Below, piece by piece: positions 11,321-20,815 of a DNA stretch of 64,000 bases. Numbering within the stretch: position 1 is the stretch's first letter; each line of letters opens with the position of its first letter. The notes below the pieces were generated by a model that saw only the letters and a list, made by a program, of their open reading frames with translations, was not told the DNA's origin and searched no databases. This DNA is from Agromyces flavus (GTDB lineage: Bacteria; Actinomycetota; Actinomycetes; Actinomycetales; Microbacteriaceae), in the NCBI RefSeq assembly GCF_900104685.1, contig NZ_LT629755.1, positions 1,240,001 to 1,304,000 on the forward strand, given 5' to 3'. The position numbers were made by a program, and so were the translations under genes.

Positions 11321-12094
11321 GTGGACAATCTCGGTGTACTGTTCCTGTCCGAACTCGTGGGCACAGCGATGCTGGTGCTCCTCGGCTGCGGCGTCGTGGC
11401 GAACGTCGCCCTCGCGAAGACGAAGGGCTTCGCCGGCGGCTTCCTCATGGTGACGTTCGGCTGGGGCTTCGCCGTCTTCGCGGGCGTCATCGTGGCGTAC
11501 GCGTCCGGTGCCCACATCAACCCCGCGGTGACGCTCGGCCTGGTGGCCAACGGCGCGACGGAGTTCGGGAACGCCGGCCTCGGCCTCACGGTGCCGGTCA
11601 CGGTGCTCAGCGTCATCGCCTACATCGGCGCTCAGCTGATCGGCGCGATCATCGGCGCCGTGATCGTGTGGCTCGCCTACAAGCAGCACTTCGACGAGGA
11701 GCCCGACCCGGCGCCCAAGCTCGGCACGTTCTCGACGGGCCCCGGCATCCGCAACTACGCGTGGAACCTCGTGACCGAGGTCATCGGCACCTTCGTCCTG
11801 GTGTTCGTCGTCATCGGATTCGGCCGCCAGGGCGACCCCTCGGGCCTGGCCTCTCTGGGTGCACTGCCGGTCGCCCTCCTCGTGGTCGGCATCGGCGTCT
11901 CCCTCGGTGGTCCGACCGGGTACGCGATCAACCCCGCACGCGACCTCGGCCCTCGCATCGCACACGCGTTCCTGCCGATCCGCGGCAAGGGCGCGTCCGA
12001 CTGGGCCTACTCGTGGGTTCCGGTGGTCGGTCCCATCGTCGGCGGCCTGCTCGCCGGCTGGACCGCCATCTGGCTGCTCCCCATCATCACCTGA
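11321..12094 (+). CDS. glpF: Glycerol uptake facilitator / aquaglyceroporin (MIP family)
   Basis: A 257-residue channel with six membrane spans and the two half-helix NPA boxes of major intrinsic proteins: HINPAVTL in the first half and INPARDLGPR in the second. The Asp after the second NPAR is the mark of glycerol-conducting members. It should let glycerol (possibly also dihydroxyacetone and water) cross the membrane. The GTG at 11321 is preceded by GAAAGGA and starts the protein just ahead of the first span; a much longer upstream reading frame is antisense to dhaK and not real. A perfect hairpin separates it from glpK. Confidence 0.93.
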   Translation: MDNLGVLFLSELVGTAMLVLLGCGVVANVALAKTKGFAGGFLMVTFGWGFAVFAGVIVAYASGAHINPAVTLGLVANGATEFGNAGLGLTVPVTVLSVIAYIGAQLIGAIIGAVIVWLAYKQHFDEEPDPAPKLGTFSTGPGIRNYAWNLVTEVIGTFVLVFVVIGFGRQGDPSGLASLGALPVALLVVGIGVSLGGPTGYAINPARDLGPRIAHAFLPIRGKGASDWAYSWVPVVGPIVGGLLAGWTAIWLLPIIT

Positions 12095-12101
12095 CCATCC
12101 G

Positions 12102-12131
12102 GCGGGGCCGGTCCTCCGGGACCGGCCCCGC
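12102..12131 (+). terminator. 13-bp GC hairpin between glpF and glpK
   Basis: GCGGGGCCGGTCC at 12102-12114 pairs perfectly with 12119-12131 around a four-base loop, seven bases after the glpF stop. No U-run follows, as is common in high-GC actinobacteria. It could terminate glpF, or reduce read-through into glpK 80 bases downstream. Confidence 0.7.
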
Positions 12132-12210
12132 TTCCGTTCCGCACGCATGCAGTCGTGCGCCCGTTCGGCATCGACGCCGACGGGACATCCGCAACATTTG
12201 AGAGGACGTC

Positions 12211-13731
12211 ATGGCGGACTACATCCTGGCGATCGACCAGGGAACCACCAGCACGCGGGCCATCATCTTCGACAAGAAGGGCTCGATCGTCTCGAGCGGG
12301 CAGCTCGAGCACGAGCAGATCTTCCCGAGGCCCGGATGGGTCGAGCACGACCCCATGGAGATCTGGCGCAACACGCGTGAGGTGATCGGCCAGGCCCTCG
12401 GCAAGGCCGATCTCACGCGCCACGACATCGCCGCGGTCGGCATCACCAACCAGCGCGAGACGGCGGTCGTGTGGGACAAGAACACGGGCGAGCCCGTCTA
12501 CAACGCCATCGTCTGGCAGGACACCCGCACGCAGCCGATCGTCGACCGGCTCGCCGCCGACGGCGGCGTCGAGCGGTTCAAGCAGGACGTCGGGCTGCCG
12601 CTGGCGACGTACTTCTCGGGCACGAAGATCGTCTGGATCCTGGAGAACGTCGACGGCGCACGCCAGAGGGCCGAGGCCGGCGACCTCCTGTTCGGCACCA
12701 CCGACTGCTGGGTGCTGTGGAACCTCACGGGCGGCACCGAGGGTGGCGTGCATGCCACGGATGTCACGAACGCGAGCCGCACGATGTTCATGGATCTCGA
12801 GTCGCTCTCCTGGCGGGATGACATCCTCGAGGCGTTCGGCGTGCCGCGCTCGATGATGCCCGAGATCCGGGCGTCGTCCGAGGTGTACGGCAACGTGGAG
12901 CCCTCGAGCCTCCTGCGCGAGGTCCCCGTCGCCGGCATCCTCGGCGACCAGCAGGCCGCCACGTTCGGCCAGGCGGCGTTCGACGCGGGCGAGTCGAAGA
13001 ACACCTACGGCACGGGCAACTTCCTCATCTTCAACACCGACACCGAGATCGTGCACTCCAAGAACGGCCTGCTCACGACCCTCGGCTACAAGATCGGCGA
13101 CGAGCCGGCGCACTACGCGCTCGAGGGCTCCATCGCCGTGACCGGTTCGCTCATCCAGTGGCTGCGCGACAACCTGGGGTTGATCTCCAGCGCACCCGAG
13201 GTGGAGGAGCTCGCCAAATCGGTGGAGGACAACGGCGGCGCGTACTTCGTGCCGGCCTTCTCGGGCCTCTTCGCGCCGTACTGGCGTCCGGACGCGCGCG
13301 GCGCGCTCGTGGGCCTGACCCGCTACGTGAACAAGGGCCACATCGCGCGAGCGGCGCTCGAGGCGACCGCGTTCCAGACCCGCGAGGTGCTGGACGCCGT
13401 GAACGCGGACTCGGGCGTGGAGTTGGAGGAGCTCAAGGTCGACGGCGGCATGATCGCGAACGACACGCTCATGCAGTTCCAGGCCGACATCCTCGGTGTG
13501 CCCGTCGTGCGCCCGGTCGTCGCCGAGACCACCGCGCTCGGCGCGGCGTATGCGGCCGGCCTCGCGGTCGGCTTCTGGTCGGGCCTCGACGACCTTCGCG
13601 CCAACTGGCAGGAGGATCGTCGCTGGGAGCCGAAGATGGATGCCGAGGAGCGCGAGCGCCAGCTCCGACTGTGGAAGAAGGCCGTCTCGAAGACGTTCGA
13701 CTGGGTCGACGCCGACGTGTCGCACGAGTGA
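12211..13731 (+). CDS. glpK: Glycerol kinase
   Basis: A 506-residue FGGY-family kinase converting glycerol and ATP to sn-glycerol 3-phosphate in the cytosol. The N-terminal phosphate-binding motif [10 protein letters not shown], the substrate segment [14 protein letters not shown], and the C-terminal FGGY signature around [22 protein letters not shown] are all present. Length equals that of known GlpK proteins. The ATG at 12211 has a GAGAGGA about nine bases upstream. It follows glpF, so uptake and trapping of glycerol are linked, and dhaKLM covers the dihydroxyacetone branch. glpD is not in the window. A bidirectional terminator at 13738-13777 closes the unit. Confidence 0.97.
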   Translation: MADYILAIDQGTTSTRAIIFDKKGSIVSSGQLEHEQIFPRPGWVEHDPMEIWRNTREVIGQALGKADLTRHDIAAVGITNQRETAVVWDKNTGEPVYNAIVWQDTRTQPIVDRLAADGGVERFKQDVGLPLATYFSGTKIVWILENVDGARQRAEAGDLLFGTTDCWVLWNLTGGTEGGVHATDVTNASRTMFMDLESLSWRDDILEAFGVPRSMMPEIRASSEVYGNVEPSSLLREVPVAGILGDQQAATFGQAAFDAGESKNTYGTGNFLIFNTDTEIVHSKNGLLTTLGYKIGDEPAHYALEGSIAVTGSLIQWLRDNLGLISSAPEVEELAKSVEDNGGAYFVPAFSGLFAPYWRPDARGALVGLTRYVNKGHIARAALEATAFQTREVLDAVNADSGVELEELKVDGGMIANDTLMQFQADILGVPVVRPVVAETTALGAAYAAGLAVGFWSGLDDLRANWQEDRRWEPKMDAEERERQLRLWKKAVSKTFDWVDADVSHE

Positions 13732-13737
13732 CCTGAT

Positions 13738-13777
13738 GCATGACGAGGGCCCCGCCGCGGCGGGGCTCTCGTCATGC
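13738..13777. terminator. Bidirectional terminator between glpK and trpD
   Basis: A near-perfect palindrome of about 40 bases (GCATGACGAGGGCCCCGCC pairing with the following GGCGGGGCTCTCGTCATGC). It begins seven bases after the glpK stop and lies about 40 bases beyond the convergent trpD stop, so it can serve both genes. Confidence 0.85.
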
Positions 13778-13815
13778 GCCCGAGGGGCGGGACCGTGCGG
13801 CGTGCGCCGGAGCGG

Positions 13816-14868
13816 TCAGCGACGGGTCGCTGCGACCCAGTCCTCGAGCTTGCGTGCGGCGGCACCGCTGTCGATCGCGCCCTCGGCGACGGCCATCTTC
13901 TCGTGGAAGCGCTCGAGGATCGTCCGCTGCAGCTGGCTCGGGTCGTTGGCGAGCTCGAACGCGACCAGTCCCGCCGCGGCGTTCAGCACGACGATGTCGC
14001 GGACCGGCCCTCGGGCACCGGCGAAGACCTCGCGCACGATGTGCGCGTTGTGCTCGGCGTCGCCGCCCTGCAGCTGGTCGATCGTCGCTCGCGGCAGGCC
14101 GAGCTCGCGCGGGTCGAGGTCGTGCTCCTTGACCGTTCCGCGCGACACCTCCCAGATGTGGCTGTGCCCCGTCGTGGTGAGCTCGTCGAGCCCGTCGTCG
14201 CCGCGGAAGACGAGCGCCGTGGCCCCACGCGTCTGGAAGACGCCGACGATGAGCGGGACGCGATCGAGCTGGGCGACGCCGACGGCGGATGCCTCGGGTC
14301 GTGCGGGATTGCACAACGGGCCCAGGAAGTTGAACACGGTCGGCACGCCGATCTGCGACCGCACGGGACCGGCATGCTTGAAGCCGGGATGGAACGCCGC
14401 CGCGAATGCGAACGTGATGCCCGCCTCACCGAGGATCTCGGCGACCCGGTGCGCCGGAAGCGCGAGGTCGATCCCGAGCGCGCCGAGCACGTCGGACGAT
14501 CCCGACGCGGAACTCGCGGCCTTGTTGCCGTGCTTGATCACGGGGACGCCCGCTGCCGCGCAGATCACCGAGGCCATCGTCGAGACGTTCACCGTGCCGA
14601 ATCGGTCGCCGCCGGTGCCGACGATGTCGAGCGCCATCGGATCGACCGGGAGCTCGACGGCGTGCTCCAGGATGGCGTCGCGGAAACCGACGATCTCGTC
14701 GACGGTCTCGCCCTTGAGTCGCAGCGCGATGAGGAATGCCGCGAGCTGCGCGTCGGTCGCGACCCCCGTCATGACCTGCTCCATGCACCACGCAGCATCC
14801 GACACGCTGAGGTCTTCGCCCTCGATGAGGGTGTTCAGGACGGCGGGCCAGGACTGGGCTGGGGACAT
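13816..14868 (-). CDS. trpD: Anthranilate phosphoribosyltransferase
   Basis: A 350-residue enzyme transferring the phosphoribosyl group of PRPP to anthranilate, the second committed step of tryptophan synthesis. The PRPP-binding loop [14 protein letters not shown] (about residue 84), KHGNKAASS and the metal-binding DD pair in [10 protein letters not shown] are intact. Length is normal. TAGGAT at 14875-14880 (read leftward) lies six bases before the ATG with no ribosome binding site, so translation may be leaderless. No other trp gene is nearby. Its place next to the cytochrome c oxidase operon is a gene order typical of this group and not a functional link. Confidence 0.96.
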   Translation of the reverse strand: MSPAQSWPAVLNTLIEGEDLSVSDAAWCMEQVMTGVATDAQLAAFLIALRLKGETVDEIVGFRDAILEHAVELPVDPMALDIVGTGGDRFGTVNVSTMASVICAAAGVPVIKHGNKAASSASGSSDVLGALGIDLALPAHRVAEILGEAGITFAFAAAFHPGFKHAGPVRSQIGVPTVFNFLGPLCNPARPEASAVGVAQLDRVPLIVGVFQTRGATALVFRGDDGLDELTTTGHSHIWEVSRGTVKEHDLDPRELGLPRATIDQLQGGDAEHNAHIVREVFAGARGPVRDIVVLNAAAGLVAFELANDPSQLQRTILERFHEKMAVAEGAIDSGAAARKLEDWVAATRR

Positions 14869-14995
14869 GCCTCGATCCTATCCGCGGGGATTCGAGGCGG
14901 ATTCACGGCACCTCATCAGCCCCACCGCAGGCTCCGAACGAGCGAATCCGCCTGCGAACGAGCTTCGACGTCAAAAACTCGGGCGCCGGATCAGC

Positions 14996-15001
14996 CATAA
15001 T
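14996..15001 (+). promoter_or_regulatory. Candidate -10 element of the ctaE-qcrCAB operon
   Basis: CATAAT seven bases before the GTG at 15009. An ATG at 15000-15002 overlaps it, which would make that ATG part of the promoter and not the start codon. No convincing -35 hexamer is visible at the usual distance. Confidence 0.5.
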
Positions 15002-15008
15002 GGGGAGC

Positions 15009-15638
15009 GTGACGAGCACCTCATTGACGTATCAGGCGACCGCGCCCGTGATCAAGCGTCCCAACACCGTTGCTGTGGGCACGATCGTGTGGCTCGGCAG
15101 CGAGGTGATGTTCTTCGCGGGACTCTTCGCGATCTACTTCACCCTGCGTTCGACGTCCCCCGAGCTGTGGGCGTTCGAGGCCGATCGCCTGAACTTCCCG
15201 TTCTCCCTGACGAACACGATCATCCTCGTGGCGTCGTCGTTCACGTGCCAGTTCGGCGTCTTCGCCGCCGAGCGCAGCCAGCCCTACCGCACGGGCTGGC
15301 GGCCGACGCAGTGGGGCATGGTCGAGTGGTTCTTCCTGACCTACGCCATGGGCGCGATCTTCGTCGCGGGCCAGGTCTGGGAGTACGCGCAGCTCGTGTC
15401 CGAGGGCATCGCCATCGACTCCAACGCCTACGGCTCGGCCTTCTACCTCACCACGGGGTTCCACGGCCTGCACGTCACCGGCGGCCTGCTCGCGTTCCTG
15501 TTCGTGATCGGGCGCACGTTCGCGGTCAAGAACTTCGGCCACCGCGAGGCGACCAGCGCGATCGTCGTGTCCTACTACTGGCACTTCGTCGACGTCGTCT
15601 GGATCGGCCTGTTCCTCGTCATCTACGTCCTCAGATAA
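15009..15638 (+). CDS. ctaE: Cytochrome aa3 oxidase subunit III
   Basis: A 209-residue integral membrane subunit of the terminal oxidase in the actinobacterial bcc-aa3 supercomplex, with five predicted spans. Subunit III features are clear: [20 protein letters not shown] at the start, [21 protein letters not shown] in the middle, [11 protein letters not shown] and a final [14 protein letters not shown]. The GTG at 15009 is preferred to the ATG three codons upstream because a CATAAT hexamer overlaps that ATG. qcrC follows about 50 bases later and qcrA and qcrB continue the operon; ctaC, ctaD and ctaF are convergent at 20816-23899. Confidence 0.94.
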   Translation: MTSTSLTYQATAPVIKRPNTVAVGTIVWLGSEVMFFAGLFAIYFTLRSTSPELWAFEADRLNFPFSLTNTIILVASSFTCQFGVFAAERSQPYRTGWRPTQWGMVEWFFLTYAMGAIFVAGQVWEYAQLVSEGIAIDSNAYGSAFYLTTGFHGLHVTGGLLAFLFVIGRTFAVKNFGHREATSAIVVSYYWHFVDVVWIGLFLVIYVLR

Positions 15639-15689
15639 GGCCGAGTCCAGGAGCGTCATCCCGCAATGCCCGTGAACAGGAAGAGATCA

Positions 15690-16481
15690 ATGACCCGCTC
15701 GAAGCGACGCACCGGCCGCCGGCACCCGCTCGCCACCGCCGCGCTGCTCGCGCTCGGCCTCGTGTTCACGGGTGGCGCGTACGCCGCCTTCAGCACGACC
15801 ACGGCGCAGGCCGAGGCCTCCCCCACGTCGCAGGAGACCATCGACGAGGGCCAGAAGCTGTTCCAGGCCAACTGCGCCACGTGCCACGGCCTCGAGGCGC
15901 AGGGCACCGAGGCGGGGCCGAGCCTGGTCGGCGTGGGCGCCGCCGCCGTCGACTTCCAGGTCGGCACCGGCCGCATGCCCATGCAGATGCAGGGCCCGCA
16001 GGCCGAGCAGAAGCCGGTCCAGTTCACCGACGAGCAGGTCAAGCAGCTGGCGTACTACGTCGCCTCCCTCGGACCGGGCCCCGACATCCCCGCCGACAGC
16101 CTCGTCAACGGAGGCGGCGACGCGGCCAACGGCGCAGAGCTCTTCCGCGTCAACTGCGCGATGTGCCACAACGTCGCCGGCGCGGGCGGCGCGCTCACCG
16201 AGGGCAAGTACGCTCCCCCGCTCACGGATGTCTCGGGCGTCCACATCTACGAGGCCATGGTCACCGGTCCGCAGAACATGCCGGTCTTCAACGACCTGAA
16301 CATCACGCCCGAAGACAAGCGCGACATCATCACCTACCTGCAGTACGTGCAGGACAACCGTTCGCCCGGAGGCTTCGAGCTCGGCTCGCTCGGTCCGGTC
16401 GCGGAGGGCCTGTTCATCTGGATCTTCGGTCTCGGCGCCATCGTCGCGATCACCGTGTGGATCACGGCGAAGTCCAACTAG
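15690..16481 (+). CDS. qcrC: Cytochrome bc1 complex diheme cytochrome c subunit
   Basis: A 263-residue diheme cytochrome c of the actinobacterial bcc complex. It replaces the separate soluble cytochrome c and passes electrons directly to the aa3 oxidase. An N-terminal anchor or signal helix is followed by two class I heme domains with CATCH (Cys62) and CAMCH (Cys156), and a C-terminal membrane helix (GLFIWIFGLGAIVAITVWIT) tethers it. The ATG at 15690 has AGGAAGAG just upstream; an ATG eight codons earlier (15666) is the alternative. It lies between ctaE and qcrA in one operon. Confidence 0.94.
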   Translation: MTRSKRRTGRRHPLATAALLALGLVFTGGAYAAFSTTTAQAEASPTSQETIDEGQKLFQANCATCHGLEAQGTEAGPSLVGVGAAAVDFQVGTGRMPMQMQGPQAEQKPVQFTDEQVKQLAYYVASLGPGPDIPADSLVNGGGDAANGAELFRVNCAMCHNVAGAGGALTEGKYAPPLTDVSGVHIYEAMVTGPQNMPVFNDLNITPEDKRDIITYLQYVQDNRSPGGFELGSLGPVAEGLFIWIFGLGAIVAITVWITAKSN

Positions 16482-16511
16482 GGCCGACCGAAGAAGCGAA
16501 GAAGGAGAACC

Positions 16512-17588
16512 ATGGCACAGGACGACCACAGCGGCTCTGAACTCGCCGCTGCCGACTCGTCGCACGCCGCGAACGTTCCCGCCGTCAAGGCGGGCACCGC
16601 ACTCGTCCAGACCGACACGTTCGAGAACCCCGGCTTCGAGCCGCACCGCCCTCGCGTCACCGATGAGGATCCGGCGCGTGAGAAGCGGGCCCAGCGCACG
16701 GTCTACACCCTGTTCTACCTGTCGATCCTCGGCAGCGTCTGGGCGATCGCGGCGTACATGCTCTTCCCGATCGAGTCCAATGACGTCGGCGCGGTCCGGC
16801 TCAACAACATGTTCATCGGCCTCGGCTCGGCGCTCGCGCTCCTCGGCATCGGCTTCGGCGCGGTGCACTGGGGCAAGACCCTGATGACCTCGGCCGAGTC
16901 CATCGACATCCGCCACCCGATCGGCTCGACGGAGACGACCAAGCAGGGCGCGGTCGAGGTGTTCCGCCAGGCCGACGAGGAGTCGGGCTTCTCACGGCGC
17001 AGCGTGATCCGGAACAGCCTCATCGGAGCGCTGCTCGTCATGCCGCTTCCTGCCGTCGTGCTCTTCCGCGGGCTGGCGCCGCAGGACCAGCACCCGGTCG
17101 AACTGCTCAGCCACACCATGTGGAAGAAGGGCACCCGCCTCACGCTCGACCCCTCGGGCGTCCCCATCAAGGCCGCCGATGTGACCATCGGCAGCGCCTT
17201 CCATGTCATCCCCGAAGGCCTCAGCGAGCTCCACGAGGGCCGCCTCGAGGAGAAGGCCAAGGCGGCCGTCCTCCTCATGCGGCTCAATCCCGAGGAGCTC
17301 AACGAGACCGAAGAACGCAGTACCTGGTCGTACGACGGCATCGTCGCCTACTCCAAGATCTGCACGCACGTGGGCTGCCCCGTCGCCTTGTACGAGCAGC
17401 ACACGCACCACCTGCTCTGCCCGTGCCACCAGTCGCAGTTCGACGTGGCCAACCACTGCGAGGTCATCTTCGGACCGGCCGCACGACCGCTTCCGCAGCT
17501 GCCCATCGAGGTCGACGACGAGGGCTACCTCGTCGCGCAGAGCGACTTCACCGAGCCCGTGGGCCCGAGCTTCTGGGAGCGTCATTGA
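16512..17588 (+). CDS. qcrA: Cytochrome bc1 complex Rieske iron-sulfur subunit
   Basis: A 358-residue Rieske protein of the actinobacterial type, with three N-terminal membrane helices in place of one and a periplasm-side [2Fe-2S] domain. The cluster motifs are CTHVGC (Cys284 to Cys289) and CPCHQSQF (Cys303, His306). It takes electrons from menaquinol at the QcrB site and hands them to QcrC. The ATG at 16512 has a strong AAGGAG. Its stop codon overlaps the TTG start of qcrB, coupling their translation. Confidence 0.96.
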   Translation: MAQDDHSGSELAAADSSHAANVPAVKAGTALVQTDTFENPGFEPHRPRVTDEDPAREKRAQRTVYTLFYLSILGSVWAIAAYMLFPIESNDVGAVRLNNMFIGLGSALALLGIGFGAVHWGKTLMTSAESIDIRHPIGSTETTKQGAVEVFRQADEESGFSRRSVIRNSLIGALLVMPLPAVVLFRGLAPQDQHPVELLSHTMWKKGTRLTLDPSGVPIKAADVTIGSAFHVIPEGLSELHEGRLEEKAKAAVLLMRLNPEELNETEERSTWSYDGIVAYSKICTHVGCPVALYEQHTHHLLCPCHQSQFDVANHCEVIFGPAARPLPQLPIEVDDEGYLVAQSDFTEPVGPSFWERH

Positions 17589-19195
17589 GCACCGCAACCA
17601 CCCGTCCGCCAGCGCCGACTCGGCGCTCGTTCACCGCTGCAGCGTCGGAGTACGTCAACGACCGCACCGGCATCGCCGTCGCCGTCAAGGGGCTCGGTCG
17701 CAAGGCCTTCCCCGACCACTGGTCGTTCCTCCTCGGTGAGGTCGCGCTCTTCAGCTTCATCGTCATCCTGGTCACCGGAACGTTCCTGACGTTCTTCTTC
17801 CAGGCCTCGATGGCCGAGGTCGAGTACGACGGTTCGTACGTGCCCCTCAAGGGCGTCGAGATGTCCGTGGCGATGGCGTCGACGCTCGACATCTCGTTCG
17901 ACATCCGCGGCGGCCTCTTCGTCCGCCAGATGCACCACTGGGCGGCGCTGCTGTTCGTGGCCGCGATCGGCCTGCACATGCTGCGCATCTTCTTCACGGG
18001 TGCCTTCCGCAAGCCGCGCGAGATCAACTGGGTGTTCGGGTTCATCCTGTTCATCCTCGCGATGGGCGAGGGCTTCACGGGCTACTCGCTCCCCGACGAC
18101 CTGCTGTCGGGCAACGGCCTCCGCATCATCGACGGCATGGTCAAGGGCATCCCGATCATCGGCACGTGGATCTCGTTCCTCCTCTTCGGCGGTGAGTTCC
18201 CCGGCACGGCGATCGTCGGGCGCCTGTACACGCTGCACATCCTGCTGCTGCCGGCGATCCTCGTCGCGCTCATCGCGGTCCACGTCGGCTACGTGTTCAT
18301 CCACAAGCACACCCAGTTCGCCGGCCCCGGCCGCGACGTCACGAACTCGGTCGGTCCGCCCATCCTGCCGATCTACGCGGCCAAGGCCGGTGGCTTCATG
18401 TTCATCATCTTCGGTGTGGTGGCCGTCATCGCGTCGCTGTTCACGATCAACCCGATCTGGAACTACGGTCCGTACGACCCCTCGCCCGTGTCGGCGGGTA
18501 CGCAGCCCGACTGGTACATCGGCTTCGCCGACGGCGCGCTGCGCCTGATCCCGCCGGGCTGGGAGTTCGTGCTGTTCGATCGCACCTGGTCGTTCAACAT
18601 CCTCGTCCCGCTGATCGGGCTCGGCCTGTTCATCGTCACGGTCCTCATCTACCCCTTCATCGAGGCATGGGTGACCGGCGACAAGCGCGAGCACCACATC
18701 GCCGATCGCCCGCGGAACATGGCGACGCGCACCGCGATCGGTGCGGCGGGCGTGACGTTCTACGCGGTCCTGTGGGCCGCCGCGAGCTCCGACCTCATCG
18801 CCACGCACTTCAAGCTCACGATGGAGGGCGTGATCCACGCGCTGCAGGCCCTGGTCTTCATCGGGCCGATCGTCGCGTACTTCGTGACCAAGCGCGTCTG
18901 CATCGCCCTGCAGAAGAAGGACCGCGAGATCGTCCTCCACGGCTACGAGTCCGGACGCATCGTCAAGCTTCCGGGAGGCGAGTTCATCGAGGTCCACCAG
19001 CCGCTCGACGAGTACGAGCGCTGGCGCCTCGTGAGCTACGACTCCTATGAGCCGCTCATGCTGCGTCCGAACGCGCGCGGCAAGATCACGGCGGGCGAAC
19101 GTCTTCGCGCGGGCATGTCGCGCTGGTTCTTCGAGGACCGCATCGCGCCCGTCACCAAGGGCGAGCTCGAGGCATCCCACTCGAACCACCACTGA
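17585..19195 (+). CDS. qcrB: Cytochrome bc1 complex cytochrome b subunit
   Basis: A 536-residue cytochrome b, the menaquinol-oxidising core of the bcc complex, with eight or more membrane helices and an actinobacterial C-terminal extension. The paired heme-ligand histidines are visible in MHHWAALLFVAAIGLHMLRI and in the later LHILLLPAILVALIAVHVG. The Qo-site loop appears as PPGWE in place of the common PEWY, as is usual for actinobacteria. The start is a TTG at 17585 whose last two bases belong to the qcrA stop codon (TTGA overlap), with GGGAG upstream; no ATG or GTG fits. It is the target site of Q203-type inhibitors in mycobacteria. It ends the ctaE-qcrCAB operon. Confidence 0.95.
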   Translation: MSTATTRPPAPTRRSFTAAASEYVNDRTGIAVAVKGLGRKAFPDHWSFLLGEVALFSFIVILVTGTFLTFFFQASMAEVEYDGSYVPLKGVEMSVAMASTLDISFDIRGGLFVRQMHHWAALLFVAAIGLHMLRIFFTGAFRKPREINWVFGFILFILAMGEGFTGYSLPDDLLSGNGLRIIDGMVKGIPIIGTWISFLLFGGEFPGTAIVGRLYTLHILLLPAILVALIAVHVGYVFIHKHTQFAGPGRDVTNSVGPPILPIYAAKAGGFMFIIFGVVAVIASLFTINPIWNYGPYDPSPVSAGTQPDWYIGFADGALRLIPPGWEFVLFDRTWSFNILVPLIGLGLFIVTVLIYPFIEAWVTGDKREHHIADRPRNMATRTAIGAAGVTFYAVLWAAASSDLIATHFKLTMEGVIHALQALVFIGPIVAYFVTKRVCIALQKKDREIVLHGYESGRIVKLPGGEFIEVHQPLDEYERWRLVSYDSYEPLMLRPNARGKITAGERLRAGMSRWFFEDRIAPVTKGELEASHSNHH

Positions 19196-19224
19196 CCGTT
19201 CCGGGCACCTTCGGGCACCGGGCC

Positions 19225-20073
19225 ATGTCGATCGACTCGACCTGGCTCCGGTGCCCGAACTGCTTCTCCGACCTGTCGCCCGTCGACGAGCGCGTGTTCG
19301 GATGTGACCGCGGACACCGGTTCGACCGTGCGAAGCAGGGCTACCTGACCCTGCTGCCGCCGAAGGCGCCGCGGACCGTCGGCGACGACCGGGCGATGCT
19401 CGATGCGCGGGCAGCGCTCCTGGGCAGCGGCGCCTACCGCCCCATCGCCGACGAGATCCTCCATGCCACGGCCATCGACTCCGCCGGTGGAACTCCGAGC
19501 ATCGCCGACCTCGGCTGCGGCACGGGCTACTACTCGCAGCGCATCGCGGAGGCGCATCCGGGAGCCCGGTTCCTCCTCGCGGATCGGTCGGCAGATGCGG
19601 TTCGCGCCAGCCTGCGGTCACTGCCCGACGGCACCGGCATCGTCATGGACATCTGGCGACCCTTCCCGATCCGCTCGGCCGTCGCCGATGTCGTGTTGAA
19701 TGTGTTCGCGCCGCGGAATCCCGCCGAGTTCGCGCGGATCCTGCACGCGTCCGGACGCGTGGTCGTCGTCGTGCCGCGCGTCGGCCACTTGGCCGAACTG
19801 CGTCGTGCCGGCCTACTGCTCGACGTGCCGCCCGAGAAGGCCTCGACCACGACCGAACGGCTCGACGACGCCGGGCTGATCCGCCGGAGCGCCGCCACGG
19901 TGGAGTATCGCATCGAGGCGGACGGGAATCTCCGCCGGATGCTCTCCGGGATGGGTCCGTCCGCGCATCACGCCGCCTCGACCGCCGACGTGTCCGATGA
20001 CACCAGCATCGAGGTGACGGTCTCGGTCGACGTGCTCGGCTTCGGTCATCGCAGTGGCTCTGCCTCTGGCTGA
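19225..20073 (+). CDS. 23S rRNA guanine methyltransferase, RlmA family
   Basis: A 282-residue SAM-dependent methyltransferase. The N-terminus holds the RlmA-type zinc finger (CPNC near residue 10, then CDRGHRFDRAKQGYLTLL). The Rossmann fold follows, with motif I ADLGCGTGYYSQ near residue 94. Members methylate G745 or G748 in helix 35 of 23S rRNA; the G748 version (TlrB/RlmAII) gives resistance to tylosin-type macrolides in some actinobacteria. Which base this one modifies cannot be told by eye, so I give no gene symbol. It follows qcrB by about 30 bases and may be read through from it. There is no clear ribosome binding site before the ATG at 19225. Confidence 0.88.
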   Translation: MSIDSTWLRCPNCFSDLSPVDERVFGCDRGHRFDRAKQGYLTLLPPKAPRTVGDDRAMLDARAALLGSGAYRPIADEILHATAIDSAGGTPSIADLGCGTGYYSQRIAEAHPGARFLLADRSADAVRASLRSLPDGTGIVMDIWRPFPIRSAVADVVLNVFAPRNPAEFARILHASGRVVVVVPRVGHLAELRRAGLLLDVPPEKASTTTERLDDAGLIRRSAATVEYRIEADGNLRRMLSGMGPSAHHAASTADVSDDTSIEVTVSVDVLGFGHRSGSASG

Positions 20074-20093
20074 TCCGGGTGCATACTGGGCCC

Positions 20094-20756
20094 ATGCCCG
20101 ACTGCTGCGATCCCGGCTGGGCGCGCTACGAGGATGTCTTCGACGCGAGATTCGCCCGGGATCTCGCCCGACGCTACCGGCGCCGCGGGCCGACCAGATC
20201 GGAACGCCGCATGGTCGAGCATCTCGCCGGCCTGGGGGTCGACGATCGCGCGGTCCTCGAAATCGGTGGCGGCGTCGGCGCGATCCAGCTCGAACTGCTG
20301 ACGCGCGGCGCCGCCCATACGACGAACGTGGAGCTCTCGGGCGCCTACGAGCGCGAAGCGGCCGCGCTCCTCGAGGAACGCGGACTCGAGCGCCGAGCAA
20401 CCCGGATCGTCGGAGTCGACGTGGCGGTCGAGGGCGATCGGGTGCCCACGGCCGACTACGTCGTCCTCCACCGCGTGGTGTGCTGCTACCCCGACGTGGA
20501 CAAGCTCCTGCTGGCCGCGGCAGGACACGCGCGGCGGGCGCTGGTGTTCAGCCATCCGCCCCGGACCTGGCTGACGCGAAGCTCAGTGGCGATGGGCAAC
20601 GGCTGGATGCGATTCCGCGGCCACGAGTACCGCGGGTTCGTCCACTCCCCCAGCCGAATGTACGACGTGCTCGCCGACGCAGGATTCGCGGCGTCGCCGC
20701 TCAGCACCGGTCTTCAGTGGTGGGTGGTCGCGGCGACGCGGTCGGCAGCCGCGTGA
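20094..20756 (+). CDS. Class I SAM-dependent methyltransferase
   Basis: A 220-residue Rossmann-fold methyltransferase of unassigned substrate. Motif I is VLEIGGGVGAIQLELL (about residue 58), the acidic motif II residue is in TTNVELSGAYE, and the post-II segment is DYVVLHRVVCCYPDVDKLL. The overall pattern recalls the Mg-protoporphyrin O-methyltransferase-like group often annotated in actinobacteria, but the tetrapyrrole link is not supported by any neighbour. CATACT at 20082-20087 sits six bases before the ATG at 20094, so the message may be leaderless. The 14-bp bidirectional terminator at 20768-20804 ends it. Confidence 0.85.
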   Translation: MPDCCDPGWARYEDVFDARFARDLARRYRRRGPTRSERRMVEHLAGLGVDDRAVLEIGGGVGAIQLELLTRGAAHTTNVELSGAYEREAAALLEERGLERRATRIVGVDVAVEGDRVPTADYVVLHRVVCCYPDVDKLLLAAAGHARRALVFSHPPRTWLTRSSVAMGNGWMRFRGHEYRGFVHSPSRMYDVLADAGFAASPLSTGLQWWVVAATRSAAA

Positions 20757-20767
20757 GCGACGGAGAC

Positions 20768-20804
20768 GACGAAGACCCCGGCACGGCGTCCCGGGGTCTT
20801 CGTC
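20768..20804. terminator. Bidirectional terminator, methyltransferase / ctaF
   Basis: GACGAAGACCCCGG (20768-20781) pairs perfectly with 20791-20804 around a nine-base loop. It lies 12 bases from the methyltransferase stop and 12 bases from the convergent ctaF stop. Confidence 0.88.
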
Positions 20805-20815
20805 TGAAGGTGGAC

